Source: Providencia sneebia DSM 19967
GTDB taxonomy: Bacteria; Pseudomonadota; Gammaproteobacteria; Enterobacterales; Enterobacteriaceae
Assembly (NCBI RefSeq): GCF_000314895.2
Contig: NZ_CM001773.1
Coordinates: forward strand, 274,001 to 332,998
Reading direction: 5' to 3'
Length of the DNA stretch: 58,998 bases
How positions within the stretch are numbered: the stretch's first letter is position 1; each line of letters begins with the position of its first letter. The notes under the pieces are model-generated. The model was not told the origin of the DNA, ran no database searches, and saw only the letters and a list, made by a program, of their open reading frames with translations. The translations under genes and the position numbers were made by a program. This document shows positions 50,078 to 58,998 of the stretch, piece by piece.

Positions 50078-51325
50078 ATGACGTTAATCAAAACATCACT
50101 ATTAAGCCTGATCGCAACTTTTTTTAAAATGCTATCAGGCTTAGTTATCAATAAAGCTGTATCTATTTATATTGGCCCTGCTGGGCTTGCTGTAATAGGT
50201 CAATTTCAAAATTTTAGTCAACTTGTATTAATCGCAGCACAAGGGGCAATTAATAGTGGTGTAGTAAAATATACGGCTGAATATGGCAAAGAAAGTGGAA
50301 GACTACCATTATTGTTCAGTACAGGTGTACGTATCAGTTTGATTGCATCGGTTATTGTTGGAACAATACTAATTACACTTTCTCATTTTTTCTCTCTCAA
50401 AATATTAGATACTGTTCAATACCAATTTATATTTATCTTATTTGGTTTTACTATTATATTATTTGTTTTAAACAGCTTTTTATTATCTATAATTAATGGT
50501 TTAAAAGAAATAAGAAATTATATAAAAATAAACATAATACAAAGCCTATACTCATTAGTTTTTACTAGTTTATTAATTTATTTTTGGGGATTAAAAGGCG
50601 CACTAATAGCTTTAGCAACTAATCAATCTGTAATTTTTTTCATCACATTGTTTATGTTAAGAAAACATAAAATAATAATATGGAAAAACTTTACATCATC
50701 TTTTGATAAAAAAATATCCAAAAAATTATTTGCTTATTCAGCAATGGCTATTACCTCCGCCATTATGGTTCCCACATCACAATTTATTATTCGTGATTAT
50801 ATTGGAACTACTCAGGGATTAGAACAAGCTGGATACTGGCAAGGTGTTTGGTATATATCTACAACTTATTTAATGATAGTAACTACGGCATTAAGTACTT
50901 ATTATTTACCACGGCTATCTGAAATAAATAATCGACAAGAATTAAAAAAAGAGATATTACAAGGCTATAAAATATTACTCCCTATTGTGATTTTTTGTGG
51001 TTTGCTTATATATCTTTTACGTGATTTTATTATCTACCTGCTTTTTTCTGATAGTTTTATACCTATGAAACCATTATTTACATGGCAAATCATTGGTGAT
51101 GTATTTAAAATAGCGTCATGGTTATTAGCATATGTAATGGTTGCTAAATCAATGACGAAAATATTTATAATAACAGAAATTATATTCACTATAAGTTTTA
51201 TTTCAATTTCGATTCTATCTATAAATATACTAGGAACTATTGGGGCTAATTTAGCATACTGTATTAATTATTTTTTATATTTAATATCCATTTACCTTAT
51301 CTTAAAAATAAAAAACTATATTTAA
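50078..51325 (+). CDS. wzx: O-antigen flippase Wzx
   Basis: Polytopic inner-membrane protein of 415 residues with about 12 helices that flips undecaprenyl-linked repeat units to the periplasm. The start resembles WzxE-type flippases (SLIATFFKMLSGLVINKAVSIYIGPAGLAVIGQFQNF). It lies 2 bases after fdtB, is very AT-rich, and is paired with wzy two genes on. Confidence 0.9.
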   Translation: MTLIKTSLLSLIATFFKMLSGLVINKAVSIYIGPAGLAVIGQFQNFSQLVLIAAQGAINSGVVKYTAEYGKESGRLPLLFSTGVRISLIASVIVGTILITLSHFFSLKILDTVQYQFIFILFGFTIILFVLNSFLLSIINGLKEIRNYIKINIIQSLYSLVFTSLLIYFWGLKGALIALATNQSVIFFITLFMLRKHKIIIWKNFTSSFDKKISKKLFAYSAMAITSAIMVPTSQFIIRDYIGTTQGLEQAGYWQGVWYISTTYLMIVTTALSTYYLPRLSEINNRQELKKEILQGYKILLPIVIFCGLLIYLLRDFIIYLLFSDSFIPMKPLFTWQIIGDVFKIASWLLAYVMVAKSMTKIFIITEIIFTISFISISILSINILGTIGANLAYCINYFLYLISIYLILKIKNYI

Positions 51326-51326
51326 T

Positions 51327-52577
51327 ATGAAAATTATTTCATTTTTTCTACCTTCACCAATATATGGTGGCACCGAAATTCTTATGATTAGATTAGCTGA
51401 ATACCTATCTAAAGATTATAAGATAAATATTTATACTAAAGCAAAATCTTATATTGCAATGAGTTATGTGCCAATTAATAATATCACTATAAAATATGAC
51501 TTAGGCCAAGTTAATAATGATTTTTTTATTATAAGTTCAAAATATCTATTAGATTTATATAATAATATAAAAAATAAAGATATTGATATATTCATATGGC
51601 AGCTTCAACCTATTGAGCTCATAACTCAATTTTTCCCTGCTCGTAGGTTTAATAAAGAAATAAAAATATATAATAAATTAATAGATAAGCTATATAGACC
51701 TAGGCGAGAGTTATTGGCTCATTTGCTAAAAGAATATTATAATGAAAATAAATTATTCTTTATGGATTCAGATAACTATAATACTAGCAATAAATATTTA
51801 GGGTTAAATTTAGATGAGATTAATTATATTCCAGTTGCAGTTCCGTTCGAATCAATACATTTAGAAGACAGACCAAAAATAAATAAAAATTTAACCTTCT
51901 GTGTCGTTTCTAGAATATCTTATGATTTTAAGTTTTATTCAATTTTAAATTTTATAAAATCTCTTGAAAAATATATAATATCGAAAAAAATATCTATTAA
52001 TTTAGAGGTTGTTGGCTCTGGCGATGCTTTAAATGAATTAATTACATACGCCGAGCAATCAAAAATTAACTTTACTTTCCACGGAATAGTACCTATCGAT
52101 GATGTATATAAAAATATCTATCCAAAGATAGATATTTGCTTTGGCATGGGAACATCATTAATTGACTCATCAAAATATAAGATACCAACAATAATTACAA
52201 ATATATCAAGTAAACATGATTCAGAGTATACTATAAAATATAGTATGTTTTATGAATCTATTGGGTTTTCTTTAGGTAGCTATAATAATAATGGCAAAAG
52301 ACCTTTAAATGAACTTTTAGATGAAATTATTATAGATCTAAATAAACATGGTTACATGTGCTATTTATATGCAAAAGAAAATCATTCATCAGAGATTATT
52401 TTCAATAAAATAAAATCTATTATATCTAATAGTCGCATTAATCCTAATCTTAACAAACTATCTGATGTAATGGACAAAAGAAAAAATTTAGATACTATTT
52501 ATAATAAAATTATATTATTATTTAGGATATTAAAAAACTTATTAAGAAAAATAAAACTAAATATCAAAAGCGAATAG
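51327..52577 (+). CDS. Glycosyltransferase, GT4-like
   Basis: 416 residues, GT-B type. The N-terminus MKIISFFLPSPIYGGTEILMIRLAEYL is the usual acceptor-side Rossmann start with the GGTE loop; the donor domain starts near residue 190 (LTFCVVSRISYDFKFYSILNFI). The expected EX7E motif is degenerate (SLIDSSKYKIPTIIT). It should add one sugar of the O-unit in the cytoplasm; donor and linkage cannot be read from sequence. Base composition is strongly AT-rich, as for the other cluster-specific genes. Confidence 0.82.
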   Translation: MKIISFFLPSPIYGGTEILMIRLAEYLSKDYKINIYTKAKSYIAMSYVPINNITIKYDLGQVNNDFFIISSKYLLDLYNNIKNKDIDIFIWQLQPIELITQFFPARRFNKEIKIYNKLIDKLYRPRRELLAHLLKEYYNENKLFFMDSDNYNTSNKYLGLNLDEINYIPVAVPFESIHLEDRPKINKNLTFCVVSRISYDFKFYSILNFIKSLEKYIISKKISINLEVVGSGDALNELITYAEQSKINFTFHGIVPIDDVYKNIYPKIDICFGMGTSLIDSSKYKIPTIITNISSKHDSEYTIKYSMFYESIGFSLGSYNNNGKRPLNELLDEIIIDLNKHGYMCYLYAKENHSSEIIFNKIKSIISNSRINPNLNKLSDVMDKRKNLDTIYNKIILLFRILKNLLRKIKLNIKSE

Positions 52578-52582
52578 ACCTT

Positions 52583-53683
52583 ATGCCATTTATTATTTTT
52601 TATATTTTCATTTCTATTTTATTATTATTATTTCAATTAGTTAAGCAAAATACTAACATAAAGAATAAGAACTATTTAAATAGTTTATTTTTCTATTTTA
52701 TATCATTTTTGATAGTATTTTTAACATGTACGCGATATAAAACAGGCACTGATTGGGAAGGATATCAAAACTATTTCTATAATAATGATTATAGCTGGGA
52801 ATATTTATGGTCTAGTTTTAATGAAATAATATTTAATTTTGGATTACCTGTTGAATATATTTTTGTTTTAACTGCACTACTAAGCCTTTTTCTAAAACTA
52901 AAAACAATATCTATTCTTTCAAAAAAATCAGTTTTTGTTATTATTTTATGTATACCTTTTATTATTAATAAAGATTTTGGCACTATAAGACAAGGACTAG
53001 CAATTTCAATTTGCTTTTATAGCTCATTATATATTTTAGATAAAAAACCTATTTTTTTCACAATTCTAGTATTAATTGCAGCTCAATTTCATTTTTCTTC
53101 ACTAATATTTTTATTCGCATATCCTTTATATAATATTAATTTATCTAAAAAATTCTCTTTTATTTTAATATTACTGTGTATAGTTATTGGTTATTCTGGG
53201 CTCGTAATTATTAGCATTAACTATATTACAAATATACTTTCATCCGATAGCCGTATTGGTTATAAATTAGTAAAATACCTATCATATGATGATGAGTATA
53301 GTAGTATTTATTCTAATAGTATATTAGATCCCGCAGCAATTAAAAAAATCGTCTCTGTCTTGATTTTTTTCTATCTTACTGGATACAAAAAATTATTATC
53401 ATTAAGTAAAGATTATAAATTATTATTTAATCTTTTTATTTTTGGAACCTGTTTATTTTTTATTTTTAATGATATTCCCCAACTCAGACGATTAAATGGA
53501 TATTTTGATCTATTTCAAATTTGCTTATTTGTATCTTTATTATCCTTGATAAAAGATAAAGCAAATCAATTAATTTTAATCAGTTATTTATGGCTATCAT
53601 CATTTATTAATCTTTATGGTTACATTAACTCCTACCCTGAATATTTAGATCATTATAATTCTTTATTGGAATTTTTATTTTGA
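52583..53683 (+). CDS. wzy: O-antigen polymerase Wzy (EpsG-like)
   Basis: 366 residues with about 10-11 membrane helices. It carries EpsG/Wzy-family traits: TRYKTGTDWEGYQNYF after the second helix, DFGTIRQGLAISICFY, and AAQFHFSSLIFLFAYP. It joins O-units in the periplasm. It overlaps the next gene by 4 bases. Wzy sequences are poorly conserved, so the call rests on topology, these motifs and location. Confidence 0.85.
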   Translation: MPFIIFYIFISILLLLFQLVKQNTNIKNKNYLNSLFFYFISFLIVFLTCTRYKTGTDWEGYQNYFYNNDYSWEYLWSSFNEIIFNFGLPVEYIFVLTALLSLFLKLKTISILSKKSVFVIILCIPFIINKDFGTIRQGLAISICFYSSLYILDKKPIFFTILVLIAAQFHFSSLIFLFAYPLYNINLSKKFSFILILLCIVIGYSGLVIISINYITNILSSDSRIGYKLVKYLSYDDEYSSIYSNSILDPAAIKKIVSVLIFFYLTGYKKLLSLSKDYKLLFNLFIFGTCLFFIFNDIPQLRRLNGYFDLFQICLFVSLLSLIKDKANQLILISYLWLSSFINLYGYINSYPEYLDHYNSLLEFLF

Positions 53684-54759
53684 AAAATATATTATATATT
53701 ACCGAATCTAACTTAAAAGCCAAATATCCCAATGGTGGTGAAATAGTCTCTATTAATAATTTAAAAATATTAAAGTATTTATCATCCTATAATATAATCA
53801 CATATAGCCTATATGCTACTCCCACACCTATAAGAAAATTAAAAAAATTAATTTATGGTATTTATGGATATTATTATCCAATTAATAAAAAATTAATAAA
53901 AGACTTAATTGATATAATTATAGAAAAAAAAATTTCTTATGTATATATAGATAATTCTAAGCTTGGATTAATATCGTATTTTATAAAAAATCATTTTAAG
54001 AGTAAAATAAAGGTCATAACATACTTTCATAATAATGAAGTATCTTATTTTAAAGATAAAAATAAAAAATCTATTTTAAAAAAAATAATTCTTCATTCTA
54101 TAAAAAAATCACAAGATCAAGCCTTAAATACATCAGACTCATGTTTTTTTATCTCTAAAGATGAAATGGATGAGTTAAGCAAGCATATTGATAGAGATTA
54201 TGTTATACCAATATATATTAAAGATAATTTTGATGAAAATATAACGTCACATAAAAATGAAGAAGATTATTTATTATTTTTGGGCTCTCTCTTCTTTCCT
54301 AATATTGAAGCAGTTAGATGGTTAAAAAAATATGTTATGCCCTATGTACCATATAACTTATTAATTGTAGGTAAAAATTTCGAGAATATGAAAAATGAAC
54401 TTGAGGCTAAAAATATACATGTAATTGGATCTGTAGAGAAAACAGGCCAATATATTAAAAACGCAAATATTATATTATCACCAATATTTAGTGGTGCTGG
54501 GTTAAAAGTAAAAATTGCTGAATCATTAATGTATGGGAAAAAGATTATAGCAAATGATTTTGCTCTAACTGGATATAATAAGACCGAAATTAAAAATTTC
54601 GTTTTAATTTCTAATGATGCGCAATCTTTTATTCAAAATATAAATGAAAATTTTTTAATCAGTAAAAAGTATTATCCAGAAATAAGAAATTATTTTACAA
54701 ATAATTATTCAAAAGAAAGTATTTTAAAAAAAATGGGTGACATTCTTGAAAAAATATAA
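53680..54759 (+). CDS. Glycosyltransferase, GT4-like
   Basis: 359 residues beginning MKNILYITESNLKAKYPNGGEIVS. The C-terminal domain has the donor-binding block PIFSGAGLKVKIAESLMYGKKIIA (about residues 270-295) and LLFLGSLFFPNIEAVRWL (about 195-212). The start is TTG overlapping the wzy stop (TTGA); the first ATGs are far downstream, so TTG is the likely start, with a weak GGA SD. It shares 23 bases with the next gene. Confidence 0.82.
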   Translation: MKNILYITESNLKAKYPNGGEIVSINNLKILKYLSSYNIITYSLYATPTPIRKLKKLIYGIYGYYYPINKKLIKDLIDIIIEKKISYVYIDNSKLGLISYFIKNHFKSKIKVITYFHNNEVSYFKDKNKKSILKKIILHSIKKSQDQALNTSDSCFFISKDEMDELSKHIDRDYVIPIYIKDNFDENITSHKNEEDYLLFLGSLFFPNIEAVRWLKKYVMPYVPYNLLIVGKNFENMKNELEAKNIHVIGSVEKTGQYIKNANIILSPIFSGAGLKVKIAESLMYGKKIIANDFALTGYNKTEIKNFVLISNDAQSFIQNINENFLISKKYYPEIRNYFTNNYSKESILKKMGDILEKI

Positions 54760-55866
54760 TATTGCCTTCATTGATCCTCAATCATACTCTAATTTAGAGA
54801 AGTATGATTCAGGTGTCCTTAGTGAATTTCATAACCAAAACTGTACTTTTTACTGCTCTAATAATCTAAGTCAAACTTCAAACTTCAAAACTGTAAAAGT
54901 AGAAAGAATTTTCAAATATTCTTCCAAATCAAATAAAATAGCATCATTAATATCATATATTTATTCTATGATATTATTATTTATACGCTTAATAAAAACA
55001 AAACCAGACATAATTCATATACAATGGATTAAACTACTAGCCTTTGATTTTTTTATTTATTACTCTTTGAAAAAAATATTACCTAATAGTAAGTTTATAT
55101 TTACCGCTCATAACATCAAACCTCATAACTGTTCTAATTTTTATTTCTATTTTTATAAGAAAATATATAATATTTTTGATGTCATAATAGTTCATAGTTT
55201 ATTTACTAAGAAAGCACTATTATCTATTAATGATAAATTATCCATTAATGTTATTCCTCACGGCCTCATTCCTTTAATTGATGATGATTCAATAAACTTT
55301 GATATTAGTCAGATTTTTTCTAAAAAAAAACTCACATTCTGTTTTATAGGAAGAGCATCCCATTATAAAGGAATAGATTTATTATTGAACTCCTGGGAAA
55401 AAAGCTTCAATAATAACAATGAAATCCAACTAATTATAGCAGGCCGCATTGATAATAAGTTTAAACATTTAAAAAATAAACTATGGAATAATGTTATTTT
55501 TATTGATCGTTTTTTAAATGAAACAGAATTAAAATTTATTATTAACAATAGTTTTTTTGTATACTACCTTATAGAGAAATATCTCAAAGCGGTGTTTTAT
55601 TGACGGTGTTGCCATATCATATACCTTTGATAGTATCTAACTGTGGTGGGTTGACTGAACCCCTATCTATTAATCCTGATATTGGAATTTTAATAGATTC
55701 ACCTCTATCTTGTGATTCTATTACCGAATCGATACAAAAATCCATCAACCAAAAAGATAAATATTTATTAATTAAAGAAACTCCTGATAATTGGAAAGAA
55801 ATAGAAGATTTTTATGATTGGTCATCCATTTCTTATATGACATTAAAAGTTTATTACTCCAACTAA
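54737..55866 (+). pseudogene. Glycosyltransferase (GT4) with -1 frameshift
   Basis: Joined across a frameshift it is a 376-residue GT4 protein. The first frame (GTG 54737, or TTG 54746) stops at 55603. Shifting -1 within T7 (55552-55558) gives NSFFCILPYREISQSGVLLTVLPYHIPLI (written over two blocks: NSFFCILPYREI and SQSGVLLTVLPYHIP), the standard donor-site loop, and continues to 55866. TAHNIKPHN, VIPHGLIPL and CFIGRASHYKGIDLLL are visible upstream. Without the shift the enzyme loses its C-terminal third. U UUU UUU in the correct phase makes ribosomal or polymerase slippage possible; a one-base undercall of T8 is equally possible. Confidence 0.85.
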
Positions 55867-55884
55867 ATATACGGTTATATTTTT

Positions 55885-57294
55885 ATGATTTTACCAGTAA
55901 TCATGGCAGGAGGCTCAGGTTCTCGTTTATGGCCAATGTCCAGAGCCCATATGCCCAAGCAGTTTTTATCTTTAACCAGCCATCTAACCATGCTACAAGA
56001 AACACTAGAGCGCTTAAAAGATATAGAGCATCAACCCCCCATCATAATATGTAATGAAGAGCATCGCTTTCATGTCGCAGAGCAACTACGTGACTTGGAT
56101 ATACCTCATTCAGGAATCATACTTGAACCTATAGGGCGTAATACAGCTCCAGCAATATCCTTGGCTGCGCAACATGCTTTAGCAAAAGTAAAAAATGATG
56201 ATGAAGATCCTATTTTACTCGTACTTGCTGCAGATCATCTAATCCAAGATACTCATGCTTTTCACTGTGCTATCAATAAAGCTAAAACTCTTGCAGAAAA
56301 TAATTTACTAGTAACTTTTGGGATTATCGCAACTAAACCGGAAACAGGGTACGGTTATATAAAATGTGGCAATAAAACTAAAATTGATAATGATTGTTAT
56401 TTTGTAAATTCTTTTGTTGAAAAACCTGATATCGATACAGCTAAATCTTACTTAAATGCAGGTAATTATCTATGGAATAGTGGAATGTTTATGTTTAAAG
56501 CTTCCCGCTATCTCAAAGAACTCTCTTTATTTAATCCTAATATCGTTTTATCCACAGAGAATGCTCTTAATAATGCTGTATCTGATTTAGATTTTATCCG
56601 CCTAAATAAAGATGCTTTTGAAGCATGCCCAAGTGAATCAATAGATTATGCAGTTATGGAACATACTAAAGATGCAGCAGTTGTTCCATTAGATGCAAAA
56701 TGGAGCGATGTAGGAGCATGGTCATCTTTATGGGAGGTTAGTGATAAAGACCAAAACTCCAATGTATTAAAAGGTGATATTATTACTGAGGATACAAATC
56801 ACTGTTATATATCATCACCTGAAAGATTAATAGCTGTATTAGGTATCGAAGACCTTATAATTATTGATACTAAAGATGCATTGTTGATTTCTCATCGAGA
56901 TAAAGTTCAAAATGTAAAAAATATTGTAGAATTATTAAAAGAACACAATAGAAAAGAATTCAAAAATCATATTGAAGTCTATCAACCTTGGGGAAAATAT
57001 GAGCATATCGCAGAAGGAGAACGATACCATGTAAAAAAAATAACAGTAAAACCGGGTGGAAAAACAGCGACACAATTACATTACCATAGAGCAGAACATT
57101 GGGTTATCTTATCTGGAACAGCCAAAATCTATAAAGATGATAATGAATATATTATTAGTGAAAATGAATCAGTTTTTATTCCATTGGGAACAAAACATTA
57201 CTTTGAAAATCCAGGAAAAATACCTTTAGAACTGATAGAAGTAAGAACCGGAAGTTATCTAGAAGATGATGATATTATCCGAATAAAAAATTAA
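55885..57294 (+). CDS. manC: Mannose-1-phosphate guanylyltransferase / mannose-6-phosphate isomerase
   Basis: Makes GDP-mannose. It has 469 residues (type II PMI-GMP fusion). The N-terminal nucleotidyltransferase has AGGSGSRLWPMSR, MPKQFL, FVEKPD and GNYLWNSGMFMF; the C-terminal cupin isomerase starts near residue 365 with YQPWGKYEHIAEG and contains QLHYHRAEHWVILSG and FIPLGTKHYFENPG. It is followed by manB after 27 bases. No gmd or fcl is seen in the window, so mannose itself is the likely sugar. Confidence 0.96.
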   Translation: MILPVIMAGGSGSRLWPMSRAHMPKQFLSLTSHLTMLQETLERLKDIEHQPPIIICNEEHRFHVAEQLRDLDIPHSGIILEPIGRNTAPAISLAAQHALAKVKNDDEDPILLVLAADHLIQDTHAFHCAINKAKTLAENNLLVTFGIIATKPETGYGYIKCGNKTKIDNDCYFVNSFVEKPDIDTAKSYLNAGNYLWNSGMFMFKASRYLKELSLFNPNIVLSTENALNNAVSDLDFIRLNKDAFEACPSESIDYAVMEHTKDAAVVPLDAKWSDVGAWSSLWEVSDKDQNSNVLKGDIITEDTNHCYISSPERLIAVLGIEDLIIIDTKDALLISHRDKVQNVKNIVELLKEHNRKEFKNHIEVYQPWGKYEHIAEGERYHVKKITVKPGGKTATQLHYHRAEHWVILSGTAKIYKDDNEYIISENESVFIPLGTKHYFENPGKIPLELIEVRTGSYLEDDDIIRIKN

Positions 57295-57321
57295 ACGATT
57301 TGTCAATTGGTAAATATTTAA

Positions 57322-58761
57322 ATGTTAAAAAAATCATCAGAAGTTATTAAAAATTCAGATATAGCATTTGGCACCAGCGGTGCTCGTGGTCTTGTTACTC
57401 AATTTACTAATGAATCCTGTGCAGCTTTCACTCATGCATTTATTGATAGCATCAAAAAAGAATTCAATTTTAAACACATTGCGGTTGCTATCGATAATCG
57501 CCCAAGTAGTGAGTTTATTGCTTCTGCATGTATTGATGCTATTAAACAACAAGGAATTGAGCCAATATATTATGGTGTTATCCCTACACCTGCTTTAGCA
57601 CATATCTCCATGAGCAATAATATTCCTTGTATTATGGTAACGGGTAGTCATATCCCTTTTGATCGTAATGGCTTAAAATTTTATCGCCCTGATGGTGAAA
57701 TTACTAAACAAGATGAACAATTAATTTTGAATTGTAATATACCATTCACTGTTACTAATGATATATCAGATTTACCACCAGCTGATAAACTAGCCTCCGA
57801 AAAATATATTGAGCGCTATTCTTCTATTTTTAATGAAAATTTGTTGTCCGGTAAAAGAATTGGTATTTATGAACATTCAAGTGCTGGTAGGGATATTTAT
57901 TCTAAGTTACTTAAAAAATTAGGTGCTGAAGTCATTTCGCTCGGTCGTAGCAATGAATTTGTACCAATTGATACCGAAGCAGTATCTGAAGAAGATAAAA
58001 CTAAAGCGCGAAATTGGTCTAAACAATATCAATTAGATGCAATCTTCTCTACTGATGGTGATGGTGACCGACCACTCGTAGCAGACGAGAATGGAGAATG
58101 GCTTCGCGGTGATATATTGGGTTTATTGTGTTCATTAGAGCTTGATATAGAAGCATTAGCTATTCCAGTTAGCTGTAACACTATCATTTCTACTCATAAG
58201 CACTTTTTTTGTGTAAAACAAACAAAAATTGGTTCACCTTATGTAATAGAAGAGTTTACAAATTTATCAAGTAAATATAAAAGAATTGCAGGCTTTGAAG
58301 CTAATGGTGGCTTTCTTTTAGGTTCTAATATTGACGTAAATGGGAAACACTTATCTGCCTTACCAACTCGTGATGCTGTGTTACCATTTTTAATGCTTTT
58401 ATCTGCTGCGAAAGAAAAAGGTATTTCACAATTAGTCAAAGAACTACCTCAGCGCATTACATTCAGTGACCGTATTCAAAATTTTGCTACTGAAAAAAGT
58501 AAAAAAATAATTAAAGATGCCCAAGAAAACCCACAAGCTTTATTACAATCTCTAGGATTTAGTGATTTAGAAATAATTGATATAAACACTATAGATGGAT
58601 TAAGAATTACATTATCAGATAGTAATATCATTCATTTACGTCCTTCTGGTAATGCGCCTGAATTAAGATGTTATGCTGAAGCTAATGATGCAGAAATAGC
58701 TAAATCTATCGTTACTCAAGTATTGCATAATATAAAAAATATTCCTGAAACTTTTATTTAA
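57322..58761 (+). CDS. manB: Phosphomannomutase
   Basis: Interconverts mannose 6-phosphate and mannose 1-phosphate for ManC. It has 479 residues of the phosphohexomutase family: substrate loop [10 protein letters not shown] (about 13-22), phosphoserine loop [16 protein letters not shown] (Ser about 103), metal loop [10 protein letters not shown] (about 244), sugar loop GFEANGGF and phosphate loop [10 protein letters not shown]. It is slightly longer than E. coli CpsG (456) and somewhat divergent (TGSH rather than TASH), but all functional residues are visible. Confidence 0.93.
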   Translation: MLKKSSEVIKNSDIAFGTSGARGLVTQFTNESCAAFTHAFIDSIKKEFNFKHIAVAIDNRPSSEFIASACIDAIKQQGIEPIYYGVIPTPALAHISMSNNIPCIMVTGSHIPFDRNGLKFYRPDGEITKQDEQLILNCNIPFTVTNDISDLPPADKLASEKYIERYSSIFNENLLSGKRIGIYEHSSAGRDIYSKLLKKLGAEVISLGRSNEFVPIDTEAVSEEDKTKARNWSKQYQLDAIFSTDGDGDRPLVADENGEWLRGDILGLLCSLELDIEALAIPVSCNTIISTHKHFFCVKQTKIGSPYVIEEFTNLSSKYKRIAGFEANGGFLLGSNIDVNGKHLSALPTRDAVLPFLMLLSAAKEKGISQLVKELPQRITFSDRIQNFATEKSKKIIKDAQENPQALLQSLGFSDLEIIDINTIDGLRITLSDSNIIHLRPSGNAPELRCYAEANDAEIAKSIVTQVLHNIKNIPETFI

Positions 58762-58780
58762 ACTCATATCTGGTTCCCTT

Positions 58781-58998
58781 ATGAAAATCGCAATTGCCGG
58801 AACAGGCTATGTTGGTCTGTCCAATGCCATGTTATTGTCACAAAACCACGAAGTTGTCGCAGTCGATATCATCCCCGAAAAAGTGGCGATGTTAAATAAT
58901 CACCAATCTCCGATTATTGATACTGAAATTGAGCAGTTTTTACGGGAGAAAAAGCTTAATTTCCGTGCCACGCAAGATATCCAAGAAGCCTATACTGG
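58781..58998 (+). CDS. ugd: UDP-glucose 6-dehydrogenase, 5' part (runs off the window)
   Basis: The first 72 codons begin [20 protein letters not shown], the GxGxxG NAD-binding fold, followed by [16 protein letters not shown] and [12 protein letters not shown], all typical of Ugd. The enzyme oxidises UDP-glucose to UDP-glucuronate, which may supply a uronic acid to the O-unit. The frame is open to the last base; the rest lies outside. Confidence 0.9.
   Translation, partial: MKIAIAGTGYVGLSNAMLLSQNHEVVAVDIIPEKVAMLNNHQSPIIDTEIEQFLREKKLNFRATQDIQEAYT

Overview
The window looks like chromosome of a Morganellaceae enterobacterium, most likely Providencia (species not resolvable by eye). The DNA is AT-rich, the proteins read as close relatives of their Escherichia coli counterparts, and the O-antigen cluster lies directly after cpxRA, which is the usual Providencia location as I remember it. 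No rRNA, tRNA, CRISPR array, insertion sequence or prophage was seen.

Layout. (1) 0.3-6.3 kb: glutamate-dependent acid resistance pair gadB-gadC, convergent with ppc across a multi-hairpin terminator zone. (2) 6.7-12.3 kb: metBL divergent from metJ across a met-box array, then an unknown lipoprotein and rpmE (L31). (3) 12.5-21.1 kb: priA, cytR, ftsN, hslVU, menA, rraA. (4) 21.2-23.4 kb: an LRR/NEL-type E3 ubiquitin ligase, a predicted type III secretion effector, inserted between rraA and zapB. (5) 23.8-26.7 kb: zapB, glpF, glpK. (6) 27.0-31.4 kb: a 1467-residue M66-like metalloprotease with an atypical zinc motif, placed where glpX sits in E. coli. (7) 31.5-38.4 kb: emrD, fpr, yiiR-like, yiiQ, tpiA, sbp, pfkA. 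(8) 38.9-43.4 kb: loiP, an unlisted small Hok-type toxin with an antisense and fold-back architecture, the CpxQ-type sRNA, cpxP, and cpxRA with a CpxR box. fieF, next to cpxP in E. coli, is absent. (9) 43.9-59.0 kb: wzi, a 0.7-kb leader with JUMPstart/ops, then the O-antigen operon: rmlB, rmlA, fdtA, a frameshifted acetyltransferase, fdtB, wzx, glycosyltransferase, wzy, glycosyltransferase, a frameshifted glycosyltransferase, manC, manB, and the start of ugd, which runs off the end.

How the genes work together. GadB consumes a proton by decarboxylating glutamate and GadC exchanges the GABA for more glutamate. MetJ represses metBL. GlpF and GlpK import and trap glycerol. CpxA/CpxR sense envelope stress, with CpxP as periplasmic brake and CpxQ released from the cpxP 3' end. 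The O-antigen genes predict a Wzx/Wzy-made repeat containing a dTDP-linked 3-amino-3,6-dideoxyhexose (probably Fuc3NAc), mannose from GDP-Man, and probably a uronic acid from Ugd.

The most notable items are the NEL effector, the M66-like protein, the Hok/Sok-like locus, and two homopolymer frameshifts in O-antigen genes, both restorable by a -1 shift at a slippery heptamer.
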